64,000 bases of DNA from Paguma larvata (Eukaryota; Chordata; Mammalia; Carnivora; Viverridae): NCBI GenBank assembly GCA_030068075.1, contig CM057839.1, positions 46,962,960-47,026,959 of the forward strand. Reading direction: 5' to 3'. A program made the position numbers and the translations under genes. Each line of letters opens with the position of its first letter. The stretch's first letter is position 1. The notes under the pieces were generated by a model. The model saw nothing but the letters and a program-made list of their open reading frames with translations, did not search any database and had not been told where the DNA came from. Of the stretch, positions 11,243-22,355 are shown one piece after another.

Positions 11243-11580
11243 CCATTTGTACAATATTCTTAAAATGACAAAATTATAGTAAACTGATGAGTGTTCTAAG
11301 AGCTAAGTCTATTCTCCAGAAAAAAGATTAGTTGACTCTGAGAGGTTAAGGGGGTGGAAGAGGGTGTGACTGTGAAAGGACATTAGGAATCCTTGTGGTA
11401 AAGGAAACGTTCTGTACCTTGACTGTATCAAAGACTATTCTGCCTGTGATATTGCACCACAGTTGGGAAGATGTGAGCATCATGGGAAAGTATGTCATGG
11501 TTGTTAGGCATCTCTGTTTTATTGCTTGAAACTACATGTGAATCTATAATAATCGCAAAATGACAAGTTAAAAACAAATT

Positions 11581-12250
11581 AGTCTAGTTTAGCATATAAA
11601 ATCATGTATTAAGGATCAAGTTATATAATTGCAAGCATCCCTCTATTTCATTTATATAAATGAAAGAACTTACCTACTCACTTACATAAGGATATTCAAG
11701 AAAGTAATCACTAACAAATATATTAAAGTAAGACAATAATGGGGAAATTATGGTCAAAGTTAAAATAATTGATATGCATTATTCTTAAAACATATGCATT
11801 AAACAACACTAGTTAAGAGAAAATAAATATATGCAGTAAAAGAAATATCTAGTCAATTAATGTTATACCAACATAATTTAAATATAATATTTAAACCAAT
11901 AATCTCCTTTAAAAAAAGAAAAATAATGAAATTTTCATGGTTTAATATCACATAATTAGAACTCTAAGTATTTTTGAAAAATAATTTATATTTAAGTAAG
12001 TGCAAGAACGGAGAAACTAAAATAAAGGCAAATGTTGATAATTCTAGGCACGAGGTTAACTGTCTTGATGAAACTGAAAATTTATAATATTGTTCAATTT
12101 AGCGTCAGCATTTAAAAATACATGCAATATCACCAGGACATTCCTATTCTAATAATAGATTATCGCAATGTGTAGGCCACTGAGGAACATACTATTATAA
12201 AGAGTTCAAACCAGATTCATCTGGGTCATAAAAATATAATGATAATAATA
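11581..12250. other. Unclassified AT-rich DNA
   Basis: No gene or recognised repeat; many short A/T runs. Confidence 0.45.
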
Positions 12251-12254
12251 TAAT

Positions 12255-12362
12255 GGTAATGATGATAAAGTGACTTGTACTAGGTCACTATAGTGAGTCA
12301 GGAGTAAATGTAGTTAGAAAACTTAGGTGATCAGCCTATCCACTAAATCATGCTGCCTTTCT
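12255..12362 (+). mobile_element. MIR fragment (3' part)
   Basis: 'gtgacttgtactaggtcac', then 'gagtcaggagtaaatgtag', then 'cactaaatcatgctgcctt' follow the MIR right half in order. Ancient and diverged. Confidence 0.55.
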
Positions 12363-12636
12363 AATTTTAAGCACTCAATAATAATGCATATTCATTAAAC
12401 ATGTAACAGCAAAAATTAAAAAGCAATACATCCTGGCTGCCTAAAGGGGAATAAATGATTTCCACTTCTGGTCATTTTCCTTCTGCACCTATGGCATTAC
12501 CTAAGATATTAATCTACTTTATTATTTCTGGAAATTGTTGGCTTTAACTGACTGCCTATTGCAGCTATATCTTTTGCTATGCTTAGAGGAACAGAAAAAT
12601 TAAATTCAATAATCATATCAAATAAAAAGGCCATTA

Positions 12637-13049
12637 TATTAGTTTTCTAGGGCTGCCATAATAAAGGATCACAGACTGGGTAGCTTAAACAACAGAAATT
12701 TATTTCTTCATAGTTCTGGAGGCTAAGAAGTCCAAGATCGTTGTGTCCACAGGGATGGTTCCTTATGGAAGCTATAAGGGAATGATCTGTTTCAGGCTTC
12801 TCTCTTTGGCTTATAGGTGGTCATCTTCTCCCCATTTCTTTACATCATCCTCCCTCCAACAGTAGGTCTGTGTTTAAAGTTCCTCTTCTTGTAACACCAC
12901 CAATCATATTGGATTAGGGACCATCCTAATGCTTTCATTTTAACTTCATTGATCATGATGATCTGGTCTTCAAAAATGTCACATTTGAGGGACTAGGAGT
13001 GGAGGACTTCAACATAAAAATTTTGGAAGATACATAATTCAGCCCATAG
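12637..13049 (-). mobile_element. MaLR-type solo LTR (MLT1/MST-like)
   Basis: The plus strand opens 'ttagttttctagggctgcc', runs through 'cagactgggtagcttaaac' and 'acagaaatttatttcttca', and ends 'aattcagcccatag'. Read on the minus strand, this is the usual 3' half ('aataaatttctgttgttta' type) of a class III LTR with its polyadenylation signal. No internal retroviral sequence is attached. Confidence 0.8.
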
Positions 13050-13870
13050 TGGACATAATGTCTTAAATTTTCAACAAAGGCATGAGAGTGGCAAGAAGAA
13101 ACTGAATGCAGGGATTTATAACTCTCCTTTAAAAATACTATCAAATATTATACTTAAATGACTACCTTTGTAAAGACAAGAAGTTAGGGTTGTATTTAAC
13201 TTTGGTAGTCATTGACATATCTTGTAGAACTTCAAAGAAACATCGGCAAGATATTTGATGGATTATTCTATGTATAATAAAAGCCACTAATTTAATTATA
13301 TCATCTTATTAAGACTAACTAGGCAAAAATTAACAACATTTTGGGCAATTAATTCTTGCCTCTAAAATATAATTGAGTTGTAGTTCTCTCTAACCACAAA
13401 TTACAAAAGAAATTATATATCCATAGATATTGTCTGATGTATCACAGCTTGGGAGATGAAGAGTCATGCAAGCAGATGACTCATATTTTTTCATTATCAA
13501 GGGTTATTTTTAAAATGATTATCATCAGTAGGTCATCAATGCTGTTCTATGTCAGTTATTAATAACATTAAATATTAAATTTTTCAAAATAAAACTTATT
13601 GGCTCTTCATCAACATTATCTACTATTTTATAGGAAAGACACGACACTCCTCTATATGGTAGGATCATTCAGTTTTCTGAATGCGTCCATAAATTAAAAT
13701 AGTTATCATTAATTTGATAGAGATTAAGACTGAGGGATTAGATATGAAGGCAGTATGGATAAGGTATCAGATTGACTTTGCTGATCTTGCCAGTAAGGTA
13801 GATGTTCCATTTTGCTTTACCATAGAATCTTATATTGGGGTTTATTTGTTAGAAGAGTAAAAGAACTCAA
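13050..13870. other. Unclassified AT-rich DNA
   Basis: No gene or recognised repeat seen. Confidence 0.45.
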
Positions 13871-13895
13871 AAGGAAGGAAAAAAAAAAGAAATCA

Positions 13896-14137
13896 GTTTT
13901 TATTTATGTACTTGTTTATTTTAGAGATAGGGAGAGAGAACAAGAATAGGTCACAGGGACAGAGAGGGAGGAGCAAGGAGATGGGGGGAGAGAGAAATAG
14001 AAATAGAGAATGAATCTTAAGCTGTTTCCACTCTCAGCATGGAGCCCACCCAGGACTCAATCCCATAACCCTGGGATCATGTCCTGAGCCAAAATTAAGA
14101 GTTGAATGCTCAACCAACTCAGTCAACCAGGCACTCC
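13896..14137 (-). mobile_element. Older carnivoran tRNA-Lys SINE (SINEC)
   Basis: Antisense copy: 'tttttatttatgtactt', a long GA-rich tract, 'cagcatggagcccaccca', 'ccctgggatcatgtcctga' and 'caaccaggcactcc'. The middle lacks the felid 'gctgacagctcagagcc' block and resembles the older carnivore-wide SINEC form. Confidence 0.82.
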
Positions 14138-14494
14138 ATTTCCTCTTTACTCAAGGCATACACATGTATGTTGGTACACACATAGGAGAAAGACAGTGAA
14201 AGAAAATAATCTTAACAATAAGCAAAAATAGTAGCAAAAAATGCTGTGCTCAGTATCAGTAAGTTTTGAATTCAGTTTTAGTGTTAAACAAATGATATTA
14301 TAGAATGTATGTATTTTACATACAAAATACTTTAAAGGTCAGAATCAATCAGCTGTATTTTACTTGTCATGACTTCTGGGCTTAACCAATATAATATAAT
14401 GGATACTCTTCTGTATTTTAGTTTTGTTCCAGACTGATTGATTCCCTATAAATCCATCATGAAGGTCAGTATACTATAGGTCAAAGGCTGTTGT
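14138..14494. other. Unclassified sequence
   Basis: No gene or recognised repeat between the SINE and the purine tract. Confidence 0.4.
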
Positions 14495-14918
14495 GAAGAA
14501 GAAGAAGGAGGAGGAGGAGGAGGAGGAGGAGAGGAGGAGGAGGAGGAGGAGGAGGAGGAGGAGGAGGAGGAGGAGGAGAGAGAGAGAAGAAGAAGAAGAA
14601 GAAGAAGAAGAAGAAGAAGAAGAAGAAGAAGAAGAAGAAGAAGAAGAAGAGAAGGAGAAGGAGAAGGAGAAGGAGAAGGAGAAGGAGAAGGAGAAGGAGA
14701 AGGAGAAGGAGAAGGAGAAGGGAGAAGAAGGAGAAGGAGAAGAAGAAGGAGAAGAGGAAGAAGGAGAAGGAGAAGGAGAAGAAGAAGGAGAAGAAGAAGA
14801 AGAAGAAGAAGAAGAAGAAGAAGAAGAAGAAGAAGAAGAAGAAGAAGAAGAAGAAGAAGAAGAAGAAGAAAGAAGAAGAAAGAAGAAGGAGGAGGAGGAG
14901 GAGGGGAGGAAGAAAGAA
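14495..14918. repeat. 424-base homopurine microsatellite (GGA/GAA/GAAGGA)n
   Basis: Plus strand contains only A and G over the whole interval: (GGA)n to about 14575, (GAA)n to about 14648, a six-base GGAGAA-type block to about 14790, (GAA)n again to about 14870, then a short GGA block. Such a homopurine-homopyrimidine tract can form intramolecular triplex (H-DNA). The Glu/Arg/Lys, Ser/Leu and Phe frames on both strands are artefacts of this composition. Confidence 0.98.
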
Positions 14919-14929
14919 CGAACAGAAAA

Positions 14930-16060
14930 GTGAGAATAAGCACATACAACTTGTAGAGATAAAGATTTAATCAACCCTAAAGGTAACAAGTATGGTAGCC
15001 ATACAGTGGTTCCTAAGAGCCTTGTAAAATGTTTACGTGGCACAGAATTTCATAATATGAAGAAAACGTTCTTCCATCAATTTTTTTGTAGCCTAAGGAC
15101 TAAAACAGTGATTTACAAGTTTCAGTATTTCAGATATAAAAATACACAAAACTGAAAGAGTGAAAACAAGAAGTTCTTATGTAATGGGCCAATCATAACC
15201 AATTTCCACTATCGTAATACTTTATTAAAAAACCTGAAGATGCAAAATAGCACGTGTTAGATATAATATAAAAGGACAAGAACTAGTTACTGCTAATTGT
15301 CAATGTTTATAAAGAGATAAAATAGGGACTCAATGCATCATGATATAAAATTTTCTACAAAGTGGAAGAAATGCATGAATACCATGTGTATGTACTAATC
15401 AATATAATCATATTAACATGTACTATAGCCTCTGGTCCTTTTTTTGAGGTGTATGCCCTAAAGGAAAAAAAAAATCCTTTACTCAGCTCTAGCTTCTATT
15501 TATGAATAAGGACAATTATTTATGGGGAATAATTAAAAATGCTTTATGATGATTTTAGGGTAGCCTCATGGCAACAACACTTTAATCGGAAGCTGAACTA
15601 TTGATTCAGATTTGCTGAGCTCTTTAAAATTTCAAATGACTTTTATATACATTATTCTAGTTGACTGCTATTTCCTATGGAGAAGAGGTGTGTCAATGTT
15701 ACTATAGGTCCACAACTTTTTAAACACAATAATGAAATATAAAAATCTAAAATTTAAATATTTTCCAAACATACTCTAGGCAGAAAAACTGACCCGAATT
15801 GATGTGGGAAAACTGATAGATCAGTTTGAAAATTAATTTCATTATAAGGTAGGGATATGTTTACTGCCACAGATCACGCTGGGGCCATTTTATGTATCTA
15901 ACATTTTATATATCTAACAAGTAAAATCAAATTGAATTCTGAATTATATGTATCCCCAAGCGTTTGGGATAAAAGATTATCTATCTGTTTTCCATGGAAA
16001 TGAGGACAGCAAGACTGATAAAGTTTGAGTTACTCAAGTTCATATAATTATGTAATCTAC
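14930..16060. other. Unclassified AT-rich DNA
   Basis: No gene or recognised repeat. Confidence 0.45.
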
Positions 16061-16064
16061 CTCC

Positions 16065-16235
16065 ACTATATAAAGTAGCTACTACTAATCCCATTGATCC
16101 ATTGTGAAAAAAATAAGGCCAAGAGTTTTAAATAATTTGTCAAGTGAAGCACAACTAAAAATTGTACTGACAGTGGAATTTCTCCGTTGCAATCAATTCA
16201 CATTCTTAATAGTATACTATCTTGCTTTCTAACAC
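16065..16235 (+). mobile_element. MIR fragment
   Basis: Ordered MIR-like landmarks: 'ctactaatcccattgatcc', 'aataaggccaagagtttta', 'aatttgtcaagtgaagcac' and a terminal 'gtatactatcttgctttc'. Heavily diverged. Confidence 0.5.
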
Positions 16236-16539
16236 TTCTGGTTTTTATTTGTTTGCTTGCTTATTTTTGGTTATTTCTATAGATCATTTTGTGGCTCCAT
16301 TGCAACTGCTATTCAAATGTCAACTCTAATCTAATTAGATTTTACTAATTAGCTAACGCTAAAATAAATTTATGAATCAATGGACAGAACATTGGTTTCT
16401 GTAAATCAAATATATATCTTTTAAATTGTCTTTTATGTCCTGTACTGTGTTCTATATCACACTTTTCTGAAACGACCTCATATATCCTCAGATACCCTCT
16501 TTTAAATTATTTCCCCTTCTTGATTTCTTTAGAAACTTT

Positions 16540-17095
16540 TCACCTGACTGTGCTGCATGGCACACTCTCAATGTTTGTATCATTGTGTTCCAATGTTTTC
16601 TCATCTGAAAGTGCTCTCCAGAACATTCTACCTACAATAGCCTTCTCCCATTACTCTCCTTCCTTTCCCTTTATTCTTCTCTGTAATAGTAATTTCCCTA
16701 ATATATACTGAAATTTTATTTTTTAATTTATTAGTTAGTTATCAGTTTTCTCCTATTAGAATTTAAGTCCTGGGCACCTGGGTGGCTCAGTTGGTTGAGC
16801 GTCCAACTTCAGCTCAGGTCACCATCTCACAGTTTGTGGGTAAAAGCCCGCATCGGGCTGTGTGCTGACCACTCAGAGCCTGGAGCCTGCTTCAGATTCT
16901 GTGTCTCCCTCTCTTTGCCCCTCTCCCACTAATACTCTGTCTCTCCCTTTGTCGAAAATAAATAAACATTAAAATTTTAAAAAAGGGGAAAAAAGAATGT
17001 AAGTTCTATGAAATACTTACTTCCATGTACTTGTTAACATCCAAGTACCATATACTAAAAAGACAGCATGATGGACGTAGGCATTCAGTGACTAA
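16540..17095 (+). mobile_element. L2 3' end, interrupted by a SINE
   Basis: A CT-rich block (16540-16700), then 'attagaatttaagtcc', and after the SINE 'gaatgtaagttctatgaaa' leading to 'ggcattcagtgactaaat'. This matches the L2 tail pattern of 'gtaagctccatgagggcag...ggcactcaataaat'. Ancient. Confidence 0.6.
16772..16994 (+). mobile_element. Felid SINE inside an L2 tail
   Basis: Sense copy 'gggcacctgggtggctcag' to 'aaaataaataaacattaaa'. TSD 'gaatttaagtcct' (16759-16771) / 'gaatgtaagttct' (16995-17007). Confidence 0.95.
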
Positions 17096-17239
17096 ATAAT
17101 CTATTCCATCACTAAGATCAAGAACTTTTTATCAACAATTTGTCTATTGCAATTAACTTGATAACCCATATCTTTGGATCCCTTAGTGTCTCCCTTACTG
17201 CAGCCTGTTTTCTATTCTGCATCTAGCTTAATTATCTAA

Positions 17240-17700
17240 AAACAAAAAAATTAAAAATAACCTTATTTAAATCTGTTTATGTTTCTTCCAAGTGCTCCAT
17301 CCTCAAGAGTTTAAAGCACTTGAGTAGCTTCTTGTTGCTCTGAATCCATAAGATGTTCCAGAATATTCTTCACAGACGGATCCCTGCCTACTTCTTCAAC
17401 AAATTTGTTCTCATTTGCTTTCATTCTCTATTTCCTTTTTCTGCAACCGCAGTAATTTTCCTTCAGCTCCTATAATAACCCTCCCCATAGGCCTCTGTCA
17501 GAGCGGATTCTCTGCTCAGAAAAGACCCTTTCCTTTCTACTACAAACGCCTTTATCTTAGATACCTGTCTTTTACTTCAGATCCAAATTTTCAGATCAAT
17601 TTCTTTAACACACCTTTCTGTGAGCCCCTGACAATGTCAAGTTTTTCTAAATACATTTTTTGAGCATCAAAAATTCTTCTCCTTTGTGTAGTTACCACAG
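17240..17700 (+). mobile_element. L2 fragment (end of ORF2 and 3' region)
   Basis: A long pyrimidine-rich block with L2-like landmarks: 'gatccctgcctacttcttc', 'ctcatttgctttcattctc', 'gcctctgtcagagcggatt' and 'cacctttctgtgagcccctg'. The 82-codon open frame here (17415-17663) is L2-derived and lacks a credible full-length protein. Confidence 0.6.
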
Positions 17701-17814
17701 TTGTAGTTTCACGTGCGTGTGTCTACATACACATGTGAAGATATTTTACAAATGCCTGTCTCATACATTACTCTAAATATCAGAAGGGTGGGTGCTTGGT
17801 GTTTCCTTAGCCTT

Positions 17815-18172
17815 TGCTGTGGACTGAATGTTTGTGTCCCTATCCCCATTCATATGTTAAATGCTAATTCCCAATGTGGTAGTATTGGAGGTGAGGCCTT
17901 TGGAGGTAATTGCATTTGGATGAGTTCATGAGGGGTGAGGCTCTCAAGATGGAATTAGTGACCTTATAAGTACCTTATAGTATAAGAGACATGAGATCTC
18001 TGTACCATTGAGGACACAACAAGAAGGTGGCCATCTATAAACCAGAAAGAGGGCCTTCACAAAGAACCCAATGAAGCTTGTATTCAGCCTCTACAAATGT
18101 GAGACGTAAATATTTACTGTTTAAGCCACCTAATCTAAAGTATTTTTGTTATAGTAACCTGAACTAACTAAG
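17815..18172 (+). mobile_element. MaLR-type solo LTR (MLT1/MST-like)
   Basis: Starts 'tgctgtggactgaatgtttg'. Continues with 'ccccattcatatgttaaat', 'gaggcctttggaggtaatt', 'gaggacacaacaagaaggtg' and 'tttaagccacctaatct', and ends 'gttatagtaacctgaact'. Complete-looking class III LTR text with no internal region. Confidence 0.85.
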
Positions 18173-18174
18173 AG

Positions 18175-19640
18175 ACCCATGTATCACCTGTTCTTCACAT
18201 AATGCCTAACATAACAGGGACTCAAATACTATTTATAAAGAAAAGACTGGTTGAGTAAACGAATGATATACTAGACCTTAGGACATCCACTCTACTACAA
18301 AGGAAGAAGTTTCCATGATCGTGTATGACTCTGACTTCTCTTTTATGTGAAAAGAAAAAAAAAATAGAAGTGTAAATAGGAAGATGAACTTTACAACACG
18401 ATTTAACTTTCTTCCCACATAATATCTTTTCTTTTGCCTGCTCTATGTTTTTCAATCCATTCCATCTTTTCACTGAGGTTATAGAAATATTTTATTAAAA
18501 TATTTCCCTTGTGGTTGGACACATTTTGTGAATCTATGGTGGGGGTGGGGGAGTCTTGCAGATAAGTATCTTGGAGGGGGCAGGAAAGCATAATCAGTAA
18601 TAAGTCCAGCAAATGTAATTAGTATCTCAGCATACACAATTATAGGATGATGTGTTCCAATATAATGCAAAGGGAGAAGACTAATTTGCTTATCTCTTCA
18701 ATGAACAGAACAGAGACATAACTTGCAAAGGACAAAGAAAAAAAAAGCAGTTTGAAACTAATAATATCTCAGAAGGTAGAACACTTTTATGATTCTATTC
18801 TTTCATACATACCTATGATTCATACATTTGTGTATTTGTATGTATAAAATTAAAATGTTTAAGTAATTTTCACAGAGATCACCAAAACTACTTGCCAATC
18901 ACTCTCATAAATTTGGCTTTTTTTTTTACAGATAGAATATTGAATGATTTAGTTTTTCCATGCCAGTAGTAATTAAATAACTATGTTATATAGGTTGCCT
19001 GCTTTTTAACCAATAATTTTGAGTCAGGAGAATATAAAATAAGGCAAAATGAATCAAGTTATATCTATGACACCTCATTCAACTGGTTTTTAATATGATC
19101 CATAAGAGAGAAAAATATGATAGAATCAATCAAATTTTCTGATTAATGAATTATTTTAAAACATAACTATGAGCTTCTTGGTTTTTGTTTCCAATTTTTG
19201 TGATGAAGATTCAAAGTATTTACTTTAACACACTCAATTTAGCATTATATGGAATGAATTATAGACCTGGATATGCCAACAAGTATTTGTGGGTATCTAA
19301 TGATTTGAGTCGCCAAATAATCACAGCCTTACTTTCTGTGCAACTGTGCTCTAAGGGTAGAGAATCTAAACATACATTTGCTATTAATGTCATTTAAAGT
19401 ATTGTATCAAAATAATTTACTTAAACTCCACAATATTTGTTTGGAAAGACAAGATGGCTACGAAGTTGACAAATCAGACAAAATAAATGCATAATTTTTA
19501 ATATCCACAAGCTTCCACCAAAGCTAACCAAGATTTTGGATTTTTAAATTTCCACATCACTTTCTATTTTGTATACTCTTCTTATGTGCAGTACGTCTAT
19601 AGAAGATGACAAATATGAACTTCAGGAAGAGCATAAATAT
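18175..19640. other. Unclassified AT-rich DNA
   Basis: No gene or recognised repeat. Overlapping short minus-strand frames at 18222-18670 show no motif. Confidence 0.45.
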
Positions 19641-19644
19641 ATTA

Positions 19645-19830
19645 AAAGTACAATGCATTTGCTTTGGAGTCAAGTATACCCGAACTACATTTTGGCTTCT
19701 ACCACTTACTAACTGTGTGATTTTAAGATAATTACTTAAGAAATGATGAAAATAATAATGCTTACCTTAGATGATTGCAAGCATTAAATATTTCATGTAA
19801 AACATACAACACATTAATAAAGGGAAATAA
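19645..19830 (+). mobile_element. MIR
   Basis: 'gctttggagtcaagtatac', 'ttctaccacttactaactg', 'gtgtgattttaagataatt', then 'gattgcaagcattaaat' follow MIR in order. A well-preserved core for its age. Confidence 0.75.
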
Positions 19831-19834
19831 TGTT

Positions 19835-20820
19835 AGCTCACAGTGTTACAATTGTTTAATAAAATGTGCAATTAATTAAATCATTAATTTTACTTCAATT
19901 GAGTATAGTAGGCATTATTTTACTCTGTACTAAATTGCTTAGTTTGAACCATTTTTTTTTCCCTTTGTGCCCATAGATACTGACTCAAGCCTGGTGTGAT
20001 CCTCGGTTGGATAGGCAGGGGGTGTTGGTTATACACAGTTTACTCGGGATGGTTGAACATGGCCATCCAAAGTGAGATTTTGATAAATTGTTTTTAGAGC
20101 ATAAAGTATTAGAAAAAACACCTTTGTACATACTATCTTACTAAATGTATATTTATGGCCAAGTTTATGCAGTGTGGTAAGTGACTTCAAGTTCCTCTCA
20201 CAAACGCTATCCTTATGTGGACAATTTCTTTATGGAGTAATTTTGTAGAGTTTCAGGAGTTTCACTAAAGCCCCTCATCTCCTATCTGTTGCCTGAAATT
20301 ATTTTTATCAGTAAGATAGAATTGTATAACTAGACACAATGTTACAGTATCTCAGATTTACATCTCTAAGTAAATAACAATTTGAATTACTTCCTTTTCA
20401 TCTGATGTCTTATTACTCCAACACATCCATCTCAACTGAATCACTAGCATCGGTCCCATCTCGGATCTTGCAAGAAGTACAGAATTTCAGGTCCTGCCTC
20501 ATACTTACTGGTTTGGAATCTGTATTATAACAAACTTTTGAGCTGATTTGTATGCACATTAAAATTTGAGAATAAGGAATCTTAAAAGAAGAAGACAAAT
20601 GGCAGGACCTCTACATAAAACCTAAGTGGATGAGAATGACAAAGAAGAGGTCAGAAACACTGTGGAGTTCTGAAGGGGGGGAAAAAAAAAGGTGGGATGC
20701 CATAAACACAAACTAAATAAAAGATAAGCCAAAAAAGAGTGCTGGATGGATATGATTTACAGTGTGTTTGTATCCCATTTTTCTCCCTCTCAGAAAATAT
20801 AAATGCCATCTTCTCAGATA
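19835..20820. other. Unclassified sequence
   Basis: No gene or recognised repeat. The 61-codon minus-strand frame at 20413-20598 is unremarkable. Confidence 0.45.
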
Positions 20821-20824
20821 ATCA

Positions 20825-21070
20825 GACCACAAATCCTGGACTTACTTTTAATCATTCACTTTTTTTCACATCCTAAATCTAATCCATCAACTACGCTAAC
20901 TCTATCCCTAACTTTTCCACTTCTTATCTCTACTCTTATGCTAACTCCACATTGGTCAAGACAGACCTGACATGAAGACTGTTATTTATATTGCATTTTG
21001 TTCCTATTCAAAAAACCACAGTTACCTAGTAGATTCTACTACACACTTTCACTTTCAACTTTCTCCTACC
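20825..21070 (+). mobile_element. L2 fragment
   Basis: 'catcctaaatctaatccat', 'acttcttatctctactctt' and 'cattggtcaagacagacct' parallel an L2 3' ORF region. Diverged. Confidence 0.5.
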
Positions 21071-21494
21071 AATAAGATATAAGGGATATATGGAGTAAAA
21101 TCCACCAAGTGAAACTCTTCCAGAGATTACCTGAAAGAAGAAAAAGGTAAAATAAACCATGACTTTTTTTGTATGCCAACCCATCAGCGGGGTAGGGGAA
21201 AGACAGAAAATAACTAATTGAAAGTATTTAACATACTCAATAACTGATGTTATAATTGAACTGAGTTTTAGAAAATGAGATTTTTAATTGATATTTACTA
21301 AAATGAATACATACAATTCCTGGGTAGGCAGGGTTGTGGGACTTAGAATATTGTAGGCACAGGGAATTGCATGCTTATTTCCTGAGAAAGTTCTGAATGA
21401 CAAAGAGCTTTCTGGTCCATGAATACTAAATTTTTAGATTTTATCCTGAAGGCAATTAGAAGTCATCACAAGTTTCCTTATAAAAGATTTCACT

Positions 21495-21625
21495 TAACAC
21501 AATTACTTTTAAAAAAAAACTAATATTACTGTGGTTATCAATTTGCATTATGTGTGTATCAAATCATCACACTGTATATTTTAATCTAACAAAATGTTAA
21601 ATCTTAATAAAGTTGGGAAGATAGT
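21495..21625 (+). mobile_element. Old L1 3' UTR fragment
   Basis: 'gtggttatcaatttgcatt', 'gtgtatcaaatcatcacac' and 'cttaataaagttgggaag' match the terminal part of old L1 3' UTRs. Confidence 0.6.
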
Positions 21626-22135
21626 ATGTAGATGAATGTTTGAATGAATAAATGAATGCTTTCATACTCCAGTTTCACACTACAAAACTTTCTTTTCTCA
21701 CAATGTGGTCAATAATTTCCTCTTAAGACTGTTTAGAAAGAGAATAATTAAGGCACTATTTAGCAGGTTAGGTGTGACTTGATGAGGCCCTAGACTAAAT
21801 ACCAAAAAATGAGGATGGAGAGAAATGTAGTTAAAATATAATTAAGAAAGTAGAAATGGCAGAATTTGTAATTTTGGACATATTGTCAGGGGTGATTCTC
21901 AAATTAGGGATTCTGGATGTAGTGAATGATGACACAATTTATTGAGAGAAATAATATAAGATCAGAAATATCATTTAGGAATGATGCAAAAAGAAGAAAT
22001 AATGTCCATTACCAGCATTATACAAAACCACTCTCAAAATTAAGATGGAAAGTTCTCGTAAACAGTAATGTTGTTGTATTATTTATAGGGATTTAGTTTA
22101 AATCAGATTCTATAAAGAAAGTATGCTATGTAATA
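21626..22135. other. Unclassified AT-rich DNA
   Basis: No gene or confidently recognised repeat. 'gaatgaataaatgaatgct' near 21643 may be an L2 tail scrap. Confidence 0.35.
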
Positions 22136-22139
22136 TTGT

Positions 22140-22355
22140 CAATGTTTGAGACACACTACATGTCAGATGTTACATTAAGCAGTTTAATATATTATCTCTT
22201 TTAAAACTTCAAACAATTCTATGAGGTAAATTCTACCATAATCTCCATCTTACAGATGAGGAAATGGAATTTCAGAATGACTAAATAATGCCTAGTTATG
22301 CAGCTGGTTATCGAATAAGGTGATATTAAACCAGAGCTACTGAAAGTCTGTATTT
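22140..22355 (+). mobile_element. MIR
   Basis: 'aaacaattctatgaggtaa', 'ccatcttacagatgaggaaa', 'gcctagttatgcagctggt' and 'accagagctactgaaagtc' are the classic MIR succession. Confidence 0.85.

Larger units (their letters stand above)
10262..11580 (+). mobile_element. Old L1 3' end (L1M type), split by two SINEs
   Basis: Three blocks (10262-10488, 10716-10970, 11243-11580) read through as one old L1 3' region: 'ccatatgacccaacaattg' and 'actactcagcaataaaaag', then 'attgtatgattccatt', then 'cttaaaatgacaaaattat' and 'atgtgaatctataataatc'. It is more diverged than the adjacent carnivoran L1. It may be a separate, older insertion, or the 3' end of the same element after an internal deletion. Confidence 0.75.

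Noticed and set aside
14446..15043. Open frames of 146-189 codons on both strands (poly-Glu/Arg/Lys, poly-Ser/Leu, poly-Phe)
   Set aside because: They are translations of a pure purine/pyrimidine microsatellite in all frames, with no domain or codon structure.
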